A stretch of 13,011 nucleotides of DNA from an uncultured Bacilli bacterium (GCA_934155005.1 CAKPGR010000023.1:1-13011), one strand, 5' to 3'. Positions 1 through 6,870 are shown, counted from the first letter of the stretch. The notes: generated by a model not told the origin, from the sequence alone. Numbers and translations: made by a program.

Positions 1-10
1 TATTTCTCCT
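1..10 (-). promoter_or_regulatory. Probable ribosome-binding site of a gene beyond the left edge
   Basis: On the minus strand the last visible bases read AGGAGAAATA, a good Shine-Dalgarno sequence with A-rich spacing and no start codon yet. A minus-strand gene therefore probably starts immediately left of the window. A TTGACT hexamer lies about 30 bases upstream on the same strand, but no clear -10 box sits at the right distance. The gene itself cannot be seen. Confidence 0.4.
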
Positions 11-43
11 ATAATCTCTACTTTTTATTTTGTTTAGTCAACC

Positions 44-64
44 CATACCACCTAATATGGTATG
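44..64. repeat. Inverted repeat CATACCA-N7-TGGTATG
   Basis: This is a perfect 7-base inverted repeat with a 7-base centre. It lies upstream of the TTGACT hexamer and ribosome-binding-like site at the left edge. It could be an operator for the off-window gene or a hairpin in its leader. ATACC...GGTAT half-sites resemble those of CsoR/CstR-type repressors, but the resemblance is loose. No T-run follows on either strand, so it is not a typical terminator. Confidence 0.35.
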
Positions 65-158
65 AGTAAATATATTTTCCTCAAACAACCTCTATAAAAT
101 TTTATCATTTTTTTACAAAAATAAGTGTTTTTTTATCAAAAATATGCTTTTTTTGTAG

Positions 159-192
159 GCCTGAACAGTTGGCTTTCGCCCAAATATAAGGC
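159..192. other. Hairpin with GAAA tetraloop just after the methyltransferase gene
   Basis: On the minus strand an outer stem GCCT/AGGC (189-192 with 159-162) encloses an inner stem GGC/GCC (178-180 with 171-173) closed by a GAAA (GNRA-type) tetraloop. Two further A-T pairs next to the inner stem need one bulged base. The element begins 1 base after the methyltransferase stop codon. Minus-strand sequence after it is A-rich, so it is not a textbook terminator in that direction. On the plus strand it is followed by TTTATTT. I do not recognise a known RNA family. The rest of 1-193 is AT-rich with no supported gene. Confidence 0.35.
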
Positions 193-193
193 T

Positions 194-1360
194 TTATTTA
201 AGATTTAGAACACATACGCATTCAACATGATATGTATTTGGGAACATATCAACAAGCTCTATATTTTTTATATCATAAAAATTATTTAATTCTTTTAAAT
301 CTCTTGCTAGTGTAATAGGATCACATGAAACATAAACTATTTTTTTTGCTTTTATATTTATTAAATAATTAATTATTTTTTTATTTAACCCACTTCTAGG
401 AGGATCTACAACTACAACATCAATATTTTGAACATTTACATTACTAGCATCATCGCAAATAAAATCAATATTATCAATATGATTTAATTTTTTGTTCTTA
501 ATAGCATCATCTACTGCTAACTTATTTATTTCAATTCCAATTACACTATTACAAAATCTAGAAAGGAAAATTCCTATTGTTCCTGTACCACAAAATAAAT
601 CTAAAACATTTTCATCTTTTTTTAATTCAGAAAATTCTAAAACTTTATTATATAATTTTAAAGCCCCTTCTGTATTAACTTGAAAAAATGAATTTGGTGA
701 AATTATAAATTCTAAATCACCTAATTGTTCTTTAATATACTCTTCACCTTTTAAAACCTTTAAATAGTTATCTTTATCAACAACAATATTATCAACATCT
801 ATATCTTTAACATCTATAAAACTATTTGTCTTAAAAACTAACATAGATGAATTTTTAGAGCATCTAATTATGGTTTCTTCTATATTCTCTAATTCTTTTA
901 TTTCTTTTATTATTTTATTTATTTTAGAATCAGCAATTAAACACTCATCTATTTTTATTACATCATTACTATTGGTAGAATAATATCCAAGTTTATGTAA
1001 TGTTATTTTATTTCGATAAAAGTAATTATTTGTTTTTTCAATTTTAGTAATTTTAAAGTCAATGTTACCAAATTTTTTTAATATATTATTTACTTTATTA
1101 ATTTTAAATTTTAATTGACTTTCATAATCCATATGTAATAAATTACATCCACCACATTTATTAAAGTATGGACATTTTGGTATACATCTATTATTACTTT
1201 TTTTTAAATAATTAGTTACAATAGCTTCATTATATTTCTTTTTATTTTTAACAATCTTAATTTCGACTTCTTCACCTATTAAAGCATCATAAACAAAAGT
1301 TATTTTATTATCCACATATGTTATACCACGACCATAATCATCTAATCTTTCAATATACAC
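194..1360 (-). CDS. rlmD: 23S rRNA (uracil-5-)-methyltransferase, RlmD/TrmA family
   Basis: This is a 388-residue SAM-dependent enzyme that methylates uracil C5 in RNA, probably 23S rRNA, in the cytoplasm. An N-terminal TRAM-like domain (about 1-57) is followed by the iron-sulfur cysteines C63, C69, C72 (in CPYFNKCGGC) and C140. The SAM site DLFCGTGTIGI is at 254-264, DPPR at 319-322, the catalytic cysteine in YVSCDP at 346, and the catalytic-base glutamate in HVEC at 380. All key residues are present and the length is slightly under the usual 400-450. The start chosen is GTG at 1360, because AGGTGA lies 5 bases upstream (1366-1371). A GTG at 1369 would fall inside that Shine-Dalgarno sequence. 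The gene stands alone, divergent from the germination operon. RlmD, RlmCD and TrmA-like members are hard to separate by eye, so the exact target base is uncertain. Confidence 0.9.
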   Translation of the reverse strand: MYIERLDDYGRGITYVDNKITFVYDALIGEEVEIKIVKNKKKYNEAIVTNYLKKSNNRCIPKCPYFNKCGGCNLLHMDYESQLKFKINKVNNILKKFGNIDFKITKIEKTNNYFYRNKITLHKLGYYSTNSNDVIKIDECLIADSKINKIIKEIKELENIEETIIRCSKNSSMLVFKTNSFIDVKDIDVDNIVVDKDNYLKVLKGEEYIKEQLGDLEFIISPNSFFQVNTEGALKLYNKVLEFSELKKDENVLDLFCGTGTIGIFLSRFCNSVIGIEINKLAVDDAIKNKKLNHIDNIDFICDDASNVNVQNIDVVVVDPPRSGLNKKIINYLINIKAKKIVYVSCDPITLARDLKELNNFYDIKNIELVDMFPNTYHVECVCVLNLK

Positions 1361-1377
1361 AAAAATCACCTAACTTC

Positions 1378-1407
1378 ATTATACTATAAAATACTTATAA
1401 ATTTCTA
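1378..1407 (-). promoter_or_regulatory. Probable sigma-A promoter of the methyltransferase
   Basis: A perfect TATAAT (1378-1383) lies 6 bases before the Shine-Dalgarno sequence, with a weak -35 TAGAAA (1402-1407) 18 bases upstream. The predicted transcript would start at or next to the ribosome-binding site. The rest of this 80-base divergent gap shows no convincing sigma-G promoter for gerA. CATTATA (1377-1383) and AATATTA (1420-1426) resemble sigma-G -10 boxes but lack properly spaced -35 elements. Confidence 0.5.
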
Positions 1408-1440
1408 TTTTTTGTCAATAATATTAAAAAAGGTGATTAT

Positions 1441-2901
1441 ATGAAAATTAATATTAAAAAAATTGAAAAATTTCTAAAAAAAGAATATGGAAATAGTAGC
1501 GATTTAGTTTTTAGAAAAATTAAAATTAAAGGAAAAAATGTTATGTATGTTTATCTTGACAGTTTATCTAGTGATGATAAAATAAGTGATTTTTTAATGA
1601 AAGATTTAAGTGATTATTTTAAAAATAAAAAATTAAATTTATTTGATAATATCTTAAACAATTTAGAAAATAGTATTTATAATAGTCATCTAATAATAGA
1701 AACAGATTTTAATAATATTTTTGATAAATTATCTAATGGATTTACCATAATATTTGTTGAGGGAGCAAAAGAATTTATTTTAGTTGAAACAAAAAAAACA
1801 CTTGATAGAGGTATAACAGATAGTACTAGTGAAATAATTATTAGAGGTCCAAAAGATAGTTTTAACGAAAATCATTCAACAAATTTAGGACTAATAAGAA
1901 AAAGAATTAAAACAACTAAACTATGGTTTAAAGATATAAGTGTAGGTAGAAAAACTAAAACAAAAGTTACAATATCATTTATAGAAGATATTGCTGATCC
2001 AAAAAAAATTGAAATTATTGAAAAGACTATAAAAAAAATAGATATTGATGGCATACTTGATAGCGGTTATATAAGAGAATTTTTAGTTCAAGATAATAAA
2101 ACTTCTTTTCCAAAACTTAAAAGTACCGAAAGACCAGATGTAGCTTGTGCTGCTTTATTAGAAGGAAAAATTGTTATACTTGTTGAAAATTCACCATTTG
2201 TCTTAATAACGCCAACTGTTTTATCAGATTATCTTCATGTACCAGAGGACTACTACCAAAAAACAAATAATATTAATTTTACTAGATTACTTAGACTCTT
2301 AGCCTTTTTTCTAACTATTATTACACCAGCCTTTTATATAGCTGTTACAACATTTAATCAAGAAATGATTCCAAATGAATTATTAATTTCATTAGCCGTT
2401 CAACAAGATGGTGTTCCATTTCCAACAGCATTTGAAGTTATTATGATGATGATAATTTTTGAAATTCTAAGAGAAAGTGATCTTAGAATTCCATCACCTA
2501 TGGGAGCTGCTATTAGTATCGTTGGTGCTTTAGTTTTAGGGGATGCTGCTGTAAGTGCTGGAATAGTATCACCAATTGTGATTATTGTAGTTGCTATAAC
2601 ATCTATATGTGGACTTTTATTTACAGATATTGATTTTGTTAATGCTATTAGAATTTGGAGATTAATTTATATTCTTTTTGCAACAGTTGCTGGTTTAATT
2701 GGCATTTTTATAGCGAGTGTTATTTTTATAACTAAATTAGCATCTATAGAAACAAATGGTGTTCCTTATCTAGCACCATTTAGTCCACTATTTCCTAAGG
2801 CAATAAAAGACTCTATAATTAGATTTCCTATTACTAATCTCAAAACAAGGCCTTCTTATTTAACCAAAAATACAACTAAATTAGGTGATCAAAATGAATA
2901 A
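1441..2901 (+). CDS. gerA: Spore germinant receptor A subunit (GerA family)
   Basis: This 486-residue protein is the A subunit of a GerA-type nutrient receptor in the spore inner membrane, where it works with the B and C subunits to trigger germination. A hydrophilic N-terminal part (about 1-275) contains the family signature ERPDVACAALLEGK with ENSPFVLITPT just after it (about 229-260). The C-terminal half has several membrane segments, including the typical PSPMGAAISIVGALVLGDAA stretch. Length is normal for the family. The ATG is preceded by AGGTGA at a 4-base spacing. It is the first gene of a three-gene operon and overlaps gerC by 8 bases. Expression in the forespore under sigma-G is expected from the family but is not clearly visible here. 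The germinant cannot be inferred. Confidence 0.95.
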   Translation: MKINIKKIEKFLKKEYGNSSDLVFRKIKIKGKNVMYVYLDSLSSDDKISDFLMKDLSDYFKNKKLNLFDNILNNLENSIYNSHLIIETDFNNIFDKLSNGFTIIFVEGAKEFILVETKKTLDRGITDSTSEIIIRGPKDSFNENHSTNLGLIRKRIKTTKLWFKDISVGRKTKTKVTISFIEDIADPKKIEIIEKTIKKIDIDGILDSGYIREFLVQDNKTSFPKLKSTERPDVACAALLEGKIVILVENSPFVLITPTVLSDYLHVPEDYYQKTNNINFTRLLRLLAFFLTIITPAFYIAVTTFNQEMIPNELLISLAVQQDGVPFPTAFEVIMMMIIFEILRESDLRIPSPMGAAISIVGALVLGDAAVSAGIVSPIVIIVVAITSICGLLFTDIDFVNAIRIWRLIYILFATVAGLIGIFIASVIFITKLASIETNGVPYLAPFSPLFPKAIKDSIIRFPITNLKTRPSYLTKNTTKLGDQNE

Positions 2902-4072
2902 AAAATTTTTTATCTTAATTGTTTTATTTTTTATGACTGGATGTTGGAATTACCAAGAGTTAAATTCTCTTGCTATTTCAACAGCCTTAGCGATAGATAA
3001 AGATGGAAATGAATATGAAGTTAGTATTTTAATCGCTAACTCTAAAAAAAGTCAAGTCAGTTCAAAAGAAGGTGAATCACAAACTGTTATTTATAGTGCA
3101 AAAGGAAAAACTTTATCAGAAGCATTAAAAAATATTGATTTAGAAAATCCAAGGCAAACATATATAGGACATTTATCTGTAATTGTTATTTCTGAGGATA
3201 TAGCTAAAGAAGGACTTAAAAATGTATTAGATTTATTACTTAGGCACTCAGAATCAACAAAAAGATTTTATATAGCTATAGCTAAGGATGAAAAAGCAAA
3301 AGATACAATCCAAGTTATATCGCCATTAGAGACTTTTCCATCTCAAACTATTTCAACTAATATTAAATCTTCAAGTGAATCACAAGCTATAAGTGCTGCA
3401 GTAACTTATAGTAAATTTATTGAAAATTTATTAAAGCCCGGAATTAATCCCATTTTACCTACTATAATGGTTGAAGGGGATGCTAAAAAAGGAGAAAAAG
3501 AGGATAACTTAAAACAATCTTCACCTAAAGCAATTATAAAACTTGGAACTGTTTCAATATTTAAAAATTCTAAATTAATTGGTTTTGCTTCTAAGGATGA
3601 AAGTCGTGGTATCAATTTAATGCTAGGTGATATTATTGAAATGATAATTGATATTAAATGTGGTAACAAATATTTAGTAGCTAATGTTTCTGAAATTAAA
3701 AGTGATATTTCTGTCAATATTAAAAATAATAAACCTATTGCCACAGTTAAAATTAGCGGAATTGGAGGTATAACAGAAAACAATTGCAAATATAACCTAA
3801 CAGATAATAAAACTGTTGATAAGATAGAAAAAGATATCAATAAAGATGTTGAAAATCTTATCATTAAAGGTCTTAATTTAGTACAAAAAGATTTAAAAAG
3901 TGATGTTATTGGTTTTGGAAATTTAATTTACAAAAAAAATCCAAAATATTTTAATAAAATAAATTGGGATAAAGAATTTCCTAAACTTAAAGTTAATATA
4001 CAATCTAATATTAAATTAACTACAAAAGGTTCAGCCCGTGAATCTATTAAGGAGGCAAAAGATGAAAACTAA
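2894..4072 (+). CDS. gerC: Spore germinant receptor C subunit, lipoprotein (GerC family)
   Basis: This 392-residue lipoprotein is a germinant-receptor subunit facing the outer side of the spore inner membrane. The signal peptide ends in the lipobox MTGC with the lipidated cysteine at 17, followed by the family-typical WNYQELNSLAIS. The middle has RQTYIGHLSVIVISEDIAKEG-type sequence (given here only in part: GHLSVIVISED), and the C-terminus has GFGNLIYKKNPKYF, both characteristic. The ATG at 2894 is chosen because AGGTGA lies 5 bases upstream; a GTG at 2885 falls within that site. The frame starts before gerA ends and overlaps gerB by 11 bases, so translation is probably coupled. Confidence 0.94.
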   Translation: MNKKFFILIVLFFMTGCWNYQELNSLAISTALAIDKDGNEYEVSILIANSKKSQVSSKEGESQTVIYSAKGKTLSEALKNIDLENPRQTYIGHLSVIVISEDIAKEGLKNVLDLLLRHSESTKRFYIAIAKDEKAKDTIQVISPLETFPSQTISTNIKSSSESQAISAAVTYSKFIENLLKPGINPILPTIMVEGDAKKGEKEDNLKQSSPKAIIKLGTVSIFKNSKLIGFASKDESRGINLMLGDIIEMIIDIKCGNKYLVANVSEIKSDISVNIKNNKPIATVKISGIGGITENNCKYNLTDNKTVDKIEKDINKDVENLIIKGLNLVQKDLKSDVIGFGNLIYKKNPKYFNKINWDKEFPKLKVNIQSNIKLTTKGSARESIKEAKDEN

Positions 4073-5129
4073 ATCATTTGAATTATGTGCGATGATTATT
4101 TTTTTAACTTTATCTTGTTTTTTAGGTATTGGTGCCGAAAGTTGCTTACTTATAGCTGGTAATGATTATTGGATTGTGCCAATTATAGGAACAATTATAG
4201 GATTCCCTTTAATATTAATATATCTTTATATTTTTAATTCAAATATGAATATTAACACTCTTAACCATCATATATTTGGAAATAAAATAGGTACTTTTAT
4301 TAATACTCTTTTGCTTCTTTTCATTATTAGTTTAAATATAATTATTTTTTGGAATTTAACTAGTTTTGTAGCTTCACAATATTTATATGATACACCATCT
4401 TGGTTTATAACCATAATATTTATAATTCCTTCTATATATATGATATCAAAAGGACCTAGAATCATTCTAAGAACAACTTTTATTTTCTTTTATATATATG
4501 TAATTTTATTTATATTTAGTGCTCTTGGATTAGCAACTCAACTAAAATTAAATAATATAATGCCTATTTTACAAAATGGTATTACTCCTGTCTTTAAAGC
4601 CGTAATTAATTATGTTTCATATATGATAACTCCTATATTTTTAATATTAATTATTCCAAAAAAAGAAATTGATGACAAAAATTTAAAGAAAAAAATTATA
4701 ATTACTTATTTTATTTCTAATGCTATAATTTTTTTGATTTGTTTTTTTACTATTTCTGTTTTTGGAATAGAACTTACTAAACTATATCAATATCCTTCAT
4801 ATCATATTTTAAAAAGAGTTTTCATTGGTGGTTTTGTAGAAAGAATGGAAAATACCTTATCAATTCAATGGATTATAACTTTACTTATTCCTGCTATATT
4901 TGGATTTTATTATATTTCTAAATCTTTAATAGATAATTTTAAAATTAACAAATATATTACTTATGTTATAATTGTAATTTTGATGTTCTTAAGTGAATAT
5001 ATTTTTAGAAATAATACGGTTGGAGAAAATTTTTTAGTTTATATATATCCCATTTTTATATTAATATTTTTAATTATCATCCCTATAATCATTGCCATTA
5101 GATTAAAAAGTAAAAAAAATCAATTTTGA
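4062..5129 (+). CDS. gerB: Spore germinant receptor B subunit, permease-like (GerB family)
   Basis: This is a 355-residue integral membrane protein of the GerAB/spore-permease family in the APC transporter superfamily, thought to bind the germinant in the spore inner membrane. It has about ten hydrophobic segments and almost no soluble part. The loop after the second segment is NDYWIVPIIGTIIGFP-like, as in the family. Length is typical. The ATG at 4062 has AAGGAGG 6 bases upstream; the GTG at 4038 is rejected because its extension has no membrane character and would overlap gerC further. It is the last gene of the operon, giving the order A-C-B rather than the commoner A-B-C. It ends in TGA inside a hairpin shared with the convergent gene. 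Confidence 0.93.
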   Translation: MKTKSFELCAMIIFLTLSCFLGIGAESCLLIAGNDYWIVPIIGTIIGFPLILIYLYIFNSNMNINTLNHHIFGNKIGTFINTLLLLFIISLNIIIFWNLTSFVASQYLYDTPSWFITIIFIIPSIYMISKGPRIILRTTFIFFYIYVILFIFSALGLATQLKLNNIMPILQNGITPVFKAVINYVSYMITPIFLILIIPKKEIDDKNLKKKIIITYFISNAIIFLICFFTISVFGIELTKLYQYPSYHILKRVFIGGFVERMENTLSIQWIITLLIPAIFGFYYISKSLIDNFKINKYITYVIIVILMFLSEYIFRNNTVGENFLVYIYPIFILIFLIIIPIIIAIRLKSKKNQF

Positions 5130-5136
5130 TTTTTTT
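5113..5136. terminator. Bidirectional terminator between gerB and the convergent surface-protein gene
   Basis: A 10-bp stem (5113-5122 with 5127-5136) encloses a 4-base loop. The arms are A7-TCA and TGA-T7, so each strand ends in a T-run. The hairpin contains the gerB TGA and the first two bases of the opposing gene's stop triplet (5135-5137). It serves both transcripts. Confidence 0.75.
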
Positions 5137-5950
5137 ATTTTATTATTGATTTAGCTATTGTTATTACTGGTCTAACTCCCATATCACCACGAGCATTTGT
5201 AACTTGATAATCAACATGACCATGTATACTTACATAGTATGTATTGATACTACTATTAATATATGGTGTACTTGTCCAATAACCAACTATTCCTACATCA
5301 GAATATATTTTATTATCTTCTATACTACAACCACCATTATTAATACAATTATATGTATAATCAAATAACCAACTATATTTATTAACTCCTTTACCTGCAC
5401 TAGGAGATGAACCAAACAAATAAAATGAATTACTTTTATTAAAACTAGTATTACCAACAATAGTAGCTACCTCTTCTGCTTTAATTAATCTAGATCCTAC
5501 TACCCAGTCTTTTGTATCATTAGATAATGCCTTTGCTACTTCATTCATTTCTCTATTGTTTCCACTTGAATTCCATTGTACTATTGCTGTTGTATTATGA
5601 TCTAGTATTAAATTAACTGATGAAGACCCTTCTGAATCATTAAACGTATACCATTTCATACATCCTGTCTTTGTTCCTGTTGTTGATACAGCAGAACTTG
5701 ACGGGCATTTTTCTCCTGTTGTTGGATTATAGTATATAGCTGTTCCATTTTCATATTTCTTTGTATAACTATTTATTTTACTATATAGATCATCTAAGGC
5801 ATTTTGCAGAGTTGCGTTGCTTCCTAAATTAGAGTCTGTTGGAGCATTTACTGATACATCACTTGCATAAAATTTTGTTCCTGCATATACACTTACACTA
5901 CCTAATATTAATCCACATATTATAATTGACACTATTATTTTTCTATTCAT
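5135..5950 (-). CDS. Secreted protein with variable C-terminal lectin-like domain; shares its N-terminus with the gene at 12187-13002
   Basis: This 271-residue protein has a signal peptide or membrane anchor (1-23, ending VYA before G24). A short module ending in ATLQNALDDLYSK (about 27-58) follows, nearly identical to that of the protein at 12187-13002. The remaining ~210 residues are Ser/Asn/Tyr-rich, with cysteines at 82, 97, 202 and 208 that could form disulfides. The end, GYWTSTPY...YYVS...GVRPVITI, resembles DUF6273- or FGE/C-type-lectin-like domains of gut Firmicutes surface proteins. No catalytic residues are evident. The start is supported by GGAAGGA upstream. The leader carries a G9 run and an attenuator-like hairpin, so expression may be regulated or phase variable. 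The function is unknown; a binding role at the cell or spore surface is inference. Confidence 0.8.
   Translation of the reverse strand: MNRKIIVSIIICGLILGSVSVYAGTKFYASDVSVNAPTDSNLGSNATLQNALDDLYSKINSYTKKYENGTAIYYNPTTGEKCPSSSAVSTTGTKTGCMKWYTFNDSEGSSSVNLILDHNTTAIVQWNSSGNNREMNEVAKALSNDTKDWVVGSRLIKAEEVATIVGNTSFNKSNSFYLFGSSPSAGKGVNKYSWLFDYTYNCINNGGCSIEDNKIYSDVGIVGYWTSTPYINSSINTYYVSIHGHVDYQVTNARGDMGVRPVITIAKSIIK
5780..5950 (-). repeat. Paralogous N-terminal module, copy 1
   Basis: The 57 codons encode the export signal and the SVNAPT.SNLGS.ATLQ..LDDLYS segment. They match 12832-13002 at 41 of 57 residues, with visible nucleotide similarity. Similarity stops sharply after this module, which suggests domain exchange behind a constant leader. 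Confidence 0.8.
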
Positions 5951-5970
5951 TTTATCATTCCTTCCTACAC

Positions 5971-5998
5971 AAAAAAAGAGGGTTTTTTACCCCCCCCC
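5971..5998 (-). promoter_or_regulatory. G9 tract and terminator-like attenuator in the leader of the surface-protein gene
   Basis: The transcript contains nine G in a row (5990-5998). The last five G and a U pair with ACCCUC (5978-5983, one G-U pair) around an AAAAA loop, followed by seven U (5971-5977). This has the form of an intrinsic terminator placed before the ribosome-binding site. A G9 run is striking in such AT-rich DNA and would be prone to slippage. Confidence 0.6.
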
Positions 5999-6052
5999 GA
6001 CTTTGAAATTTTTTTATCTCTCAGTCAATATTATTATCTTATTTACAAGTTA

Positions 6053-6081
6053 ATTCTATCAAATTAAATTTATTTTTTCAA
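6053..6081 (-). promoter_or_regulatory. Sigma-A promoter of the surface-protein gene
   Basis: TTGAAA (6076-6081) and TAGAAT (6053-6058) are separated by 17 bases, and TGA directly precedes the -10 (extended -10). The expected start lies near 6046, giving a leader of about 95 nt that carries the G9/hairpin element. Confidence 0.65.
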
Positions 6082-6127
6082 GTTACTTATTGATTTTTTA
6101 TTCATTTTTACATTTAATAAATTTAGA

Positions 6128-6156
6128 GAAATACCTAATGAGTATTAGGTTATTTC
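6128..6156. repeat. Hairpin CCTAAT-GAGT-ATTAGG with extended stem
   Basis: A 6-bp core (6134-6139 with 6144-6149) extends by six more pairs after one bulged base, giving about 12 bp around a GAGT loop. A related hairpin follows at 6177-6198. No long T-run follows on either strand. On the minus strand both lie downstream of the small peptide gene and could be its 3' structure. Apart from these hairpins, the surface-gene promoter and leader (5951-6081) and the 25-residue peptide, I see nothing coding in 5951-6426. Confidence 0.5.
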
Positions 6157-6176
6157 CTATTTATGTTGGAAAATTC

Positions 6177-6198
6177 CTAATGACCCCTGTGGTATTAG
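6177..6198. repeat. Second CTAAT...ATTAG hairpin
   Basis: CTAAT (6177-6181) and ACC (6183-6185) pair with GGT (6191-6193) and ATTAG (6194-6198), with one bulged G and a 5-base loop. Its arms share the CCTAATGA and ATTAG elements of the hairpin at 6128-6156, so the two may be diverged copies. On the minus strand it follows the small peptide stop by about 20 bases and is followed by GAATTTT, a weak terminator at best. Confidence 0.45.
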
Positions 6199-6217
6199 AG
6201 ATTATTTTTTTATTTAA

Positions 6218-6295
6218 TTACTTTATGATTAAAATAATTATTATAAATAATAAGATATATATAATTAAAGTTAAATTTATTTTATCTCTTCTCAT
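6218..6295 (-). CDS. Putative 25-residue membrane peptide
   Basis: This is a short reading frame of MRRDKINLTL followed by a run of Ile, Leu, Tyr and Phe, ending in Lys and TAA. It predicts a single membrane helix with a basic N-terminus. The support is an excellent Shine-Dalgarno sequence, AAGGAGG, 6 bases before the ATG; this is the strongest ribosome-binding site in the interval and is otherwise unexplained. Two hairpins sit directly upstream, and one includes part of the Shine-Dalgarno sequence. Small hydrophobic peptides of this kind can be sporulation factors, toxins of type I systems or membrane-complex subunits; nothing here decides among them. AT-rich DNA readily yields Ile/Leu-rich frames, so the ribosome-binding site is the main argument. 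Confidence 0.5.
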   Translation of the reverse strand: MRRDKINLTLIIYILLFIIIILIIK

Positions 6296-6304
6296 ACACA
6301 TCCT

Positions 6305-6344
6305 CCTTACTTCTTGTAAGGAAATAATCCGTAATACCTTATGG
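6305..6344 (-). promoter_or_regulatory. Tandem leader hairpins upstream of the small peptide, one masking its ribosome-binding site
   Basis: In the minus-strand RNA, CCAUAA-GGUA-UUACGG (6329-6344) is followed by CCUUAC-AAGAA-GUAAGG (6305-6321). The right arm of the second contains the AAGG of the Shine-Dalgarno sequence. The UAAGG in the first hairpin could instead pair with the CCUUA of the second, which would free the ribosome-binding site. This suggests translational control, but no ligand or known family is recognised. Confidence 0.4.
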
Positions 6345-6397
6345 CATCCCTCTAATATTAATATATATTTTTATTTTCACTTTTCCTTTCTATTTAC

Positions 6398-6428
6398 AAA
6401 AAAAATATTCAGTTTTTGAATATTTTTT
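6398..6428 (-). terminator. Terminator of the LysM gene
   Basis: A 12-bp stem (6400-6411 with 6417-6428) encloses a 5-base loop; on the minus strand it ends in a run of eight T. It overlaps the LysM stop codon at 6427-6429. The small peptide downstream therefore needs read-through or its own promoter. Confidence 0.75.
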
Positions 6429-6870
6429 ATTTATAAATAATTAATTGATCTTTTAATAAATATATACTTTCATTTTTATTTAATAAATCAATAACATTTT
6501 CTTTTAATTCATCAGCAACGGTTGCTAGTGTATCACCATCTTTAGTTATATAAAATTTATATTCTTTATTTGGTATCAATATTTCTTGATTTGGATAAAT
6601 ATAATCGTTTTCGCTTAGTCCATTTATTTTGATTATAAGTGATGGATCAACATTATTTTTTTGACTTATACTATATATACTATCACCTTTCTTTACTATA
6701 TATTTAATAAATCTATCATCAACTGCTGGTACAATTAAATAACTTCCTGGCATTAACATCACATCCTTATTAATACCATTTATTTTTTTTAAAGTATCAA
6801 CATTTGTTCCTAATTTATCAGCTATTGACGCTAATGTTTCACCCATTTCAACTTGATATATCTTATACAT
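6427..6870 (-). CDS. Triple-LysM peptidoglycan-binding protein
   Basis: This 147-residue protein is made of three LysM repeats (about 3-48, 57-100 and 106-146). Each has the pattern Y.V..GDT...IA...., then a helix and INGL..., then a L.PGQ.L.IP-type end. LysM domains bind GlcNAc chains of peptidoglycan or spore cortex. There is no signal peptide, membrane segment or catalytic domain. The first methionine is supported by AAAAGGGAGA upstream, so the absence of an export signal is not a start-site error. In spore formers such proteins can be made in the mother cell and bind the cortex/coat interface, as SafA does. That role is inferred from the context of coat and germination genes. It lies 45 bases downstream of the 403-residue gene, with a terminator-like hairpin between them. 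Confidence 0.85.
   Translation of the reverse strand: MYKIYQVEMGETLASIADKLGTNVDTLKKINGINKDVMLMPGSYLIVPAVDDRFIKYIVKKGDSIYSISQKNNVDPSLIIKINGLSENDYIYPNQEILIPNKEYKFYITKDGDTLATVADELKENVIDLLNKNESIYLLKDQLIIYK

Noticed and set aside
1377..1426. Sigma-G promoter for gerA
   Set aside because: CATTATA and AATATTA resemble the -10 box, but no -35 element lies at the expected 17-18 bases, and in such AT-rich DNA partial matches are common.
3406..3864. 152-codon frame opposite gerC
   Set aside because: It is fully contained in gerC on the other strand, with low-complexity Ile/Leu/Ser content and no supporting signals.
5135..5950. Diversity-generating retroelement target, because of the C-type-lectin-like ending
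   Set aside because: No reverse transcriptase, template repeat or adenine-biased variable repeat is visible in the window.
6090..6419. 109-codon plus-strand frame in the intergenic region
   Set aside because: It starts with TTG and has no ribosome-binding site. It runs through four hairpins, overlaps the better-supported minus-strand peptide, and has a composition typical of translated AT-rich non-coding DNA.
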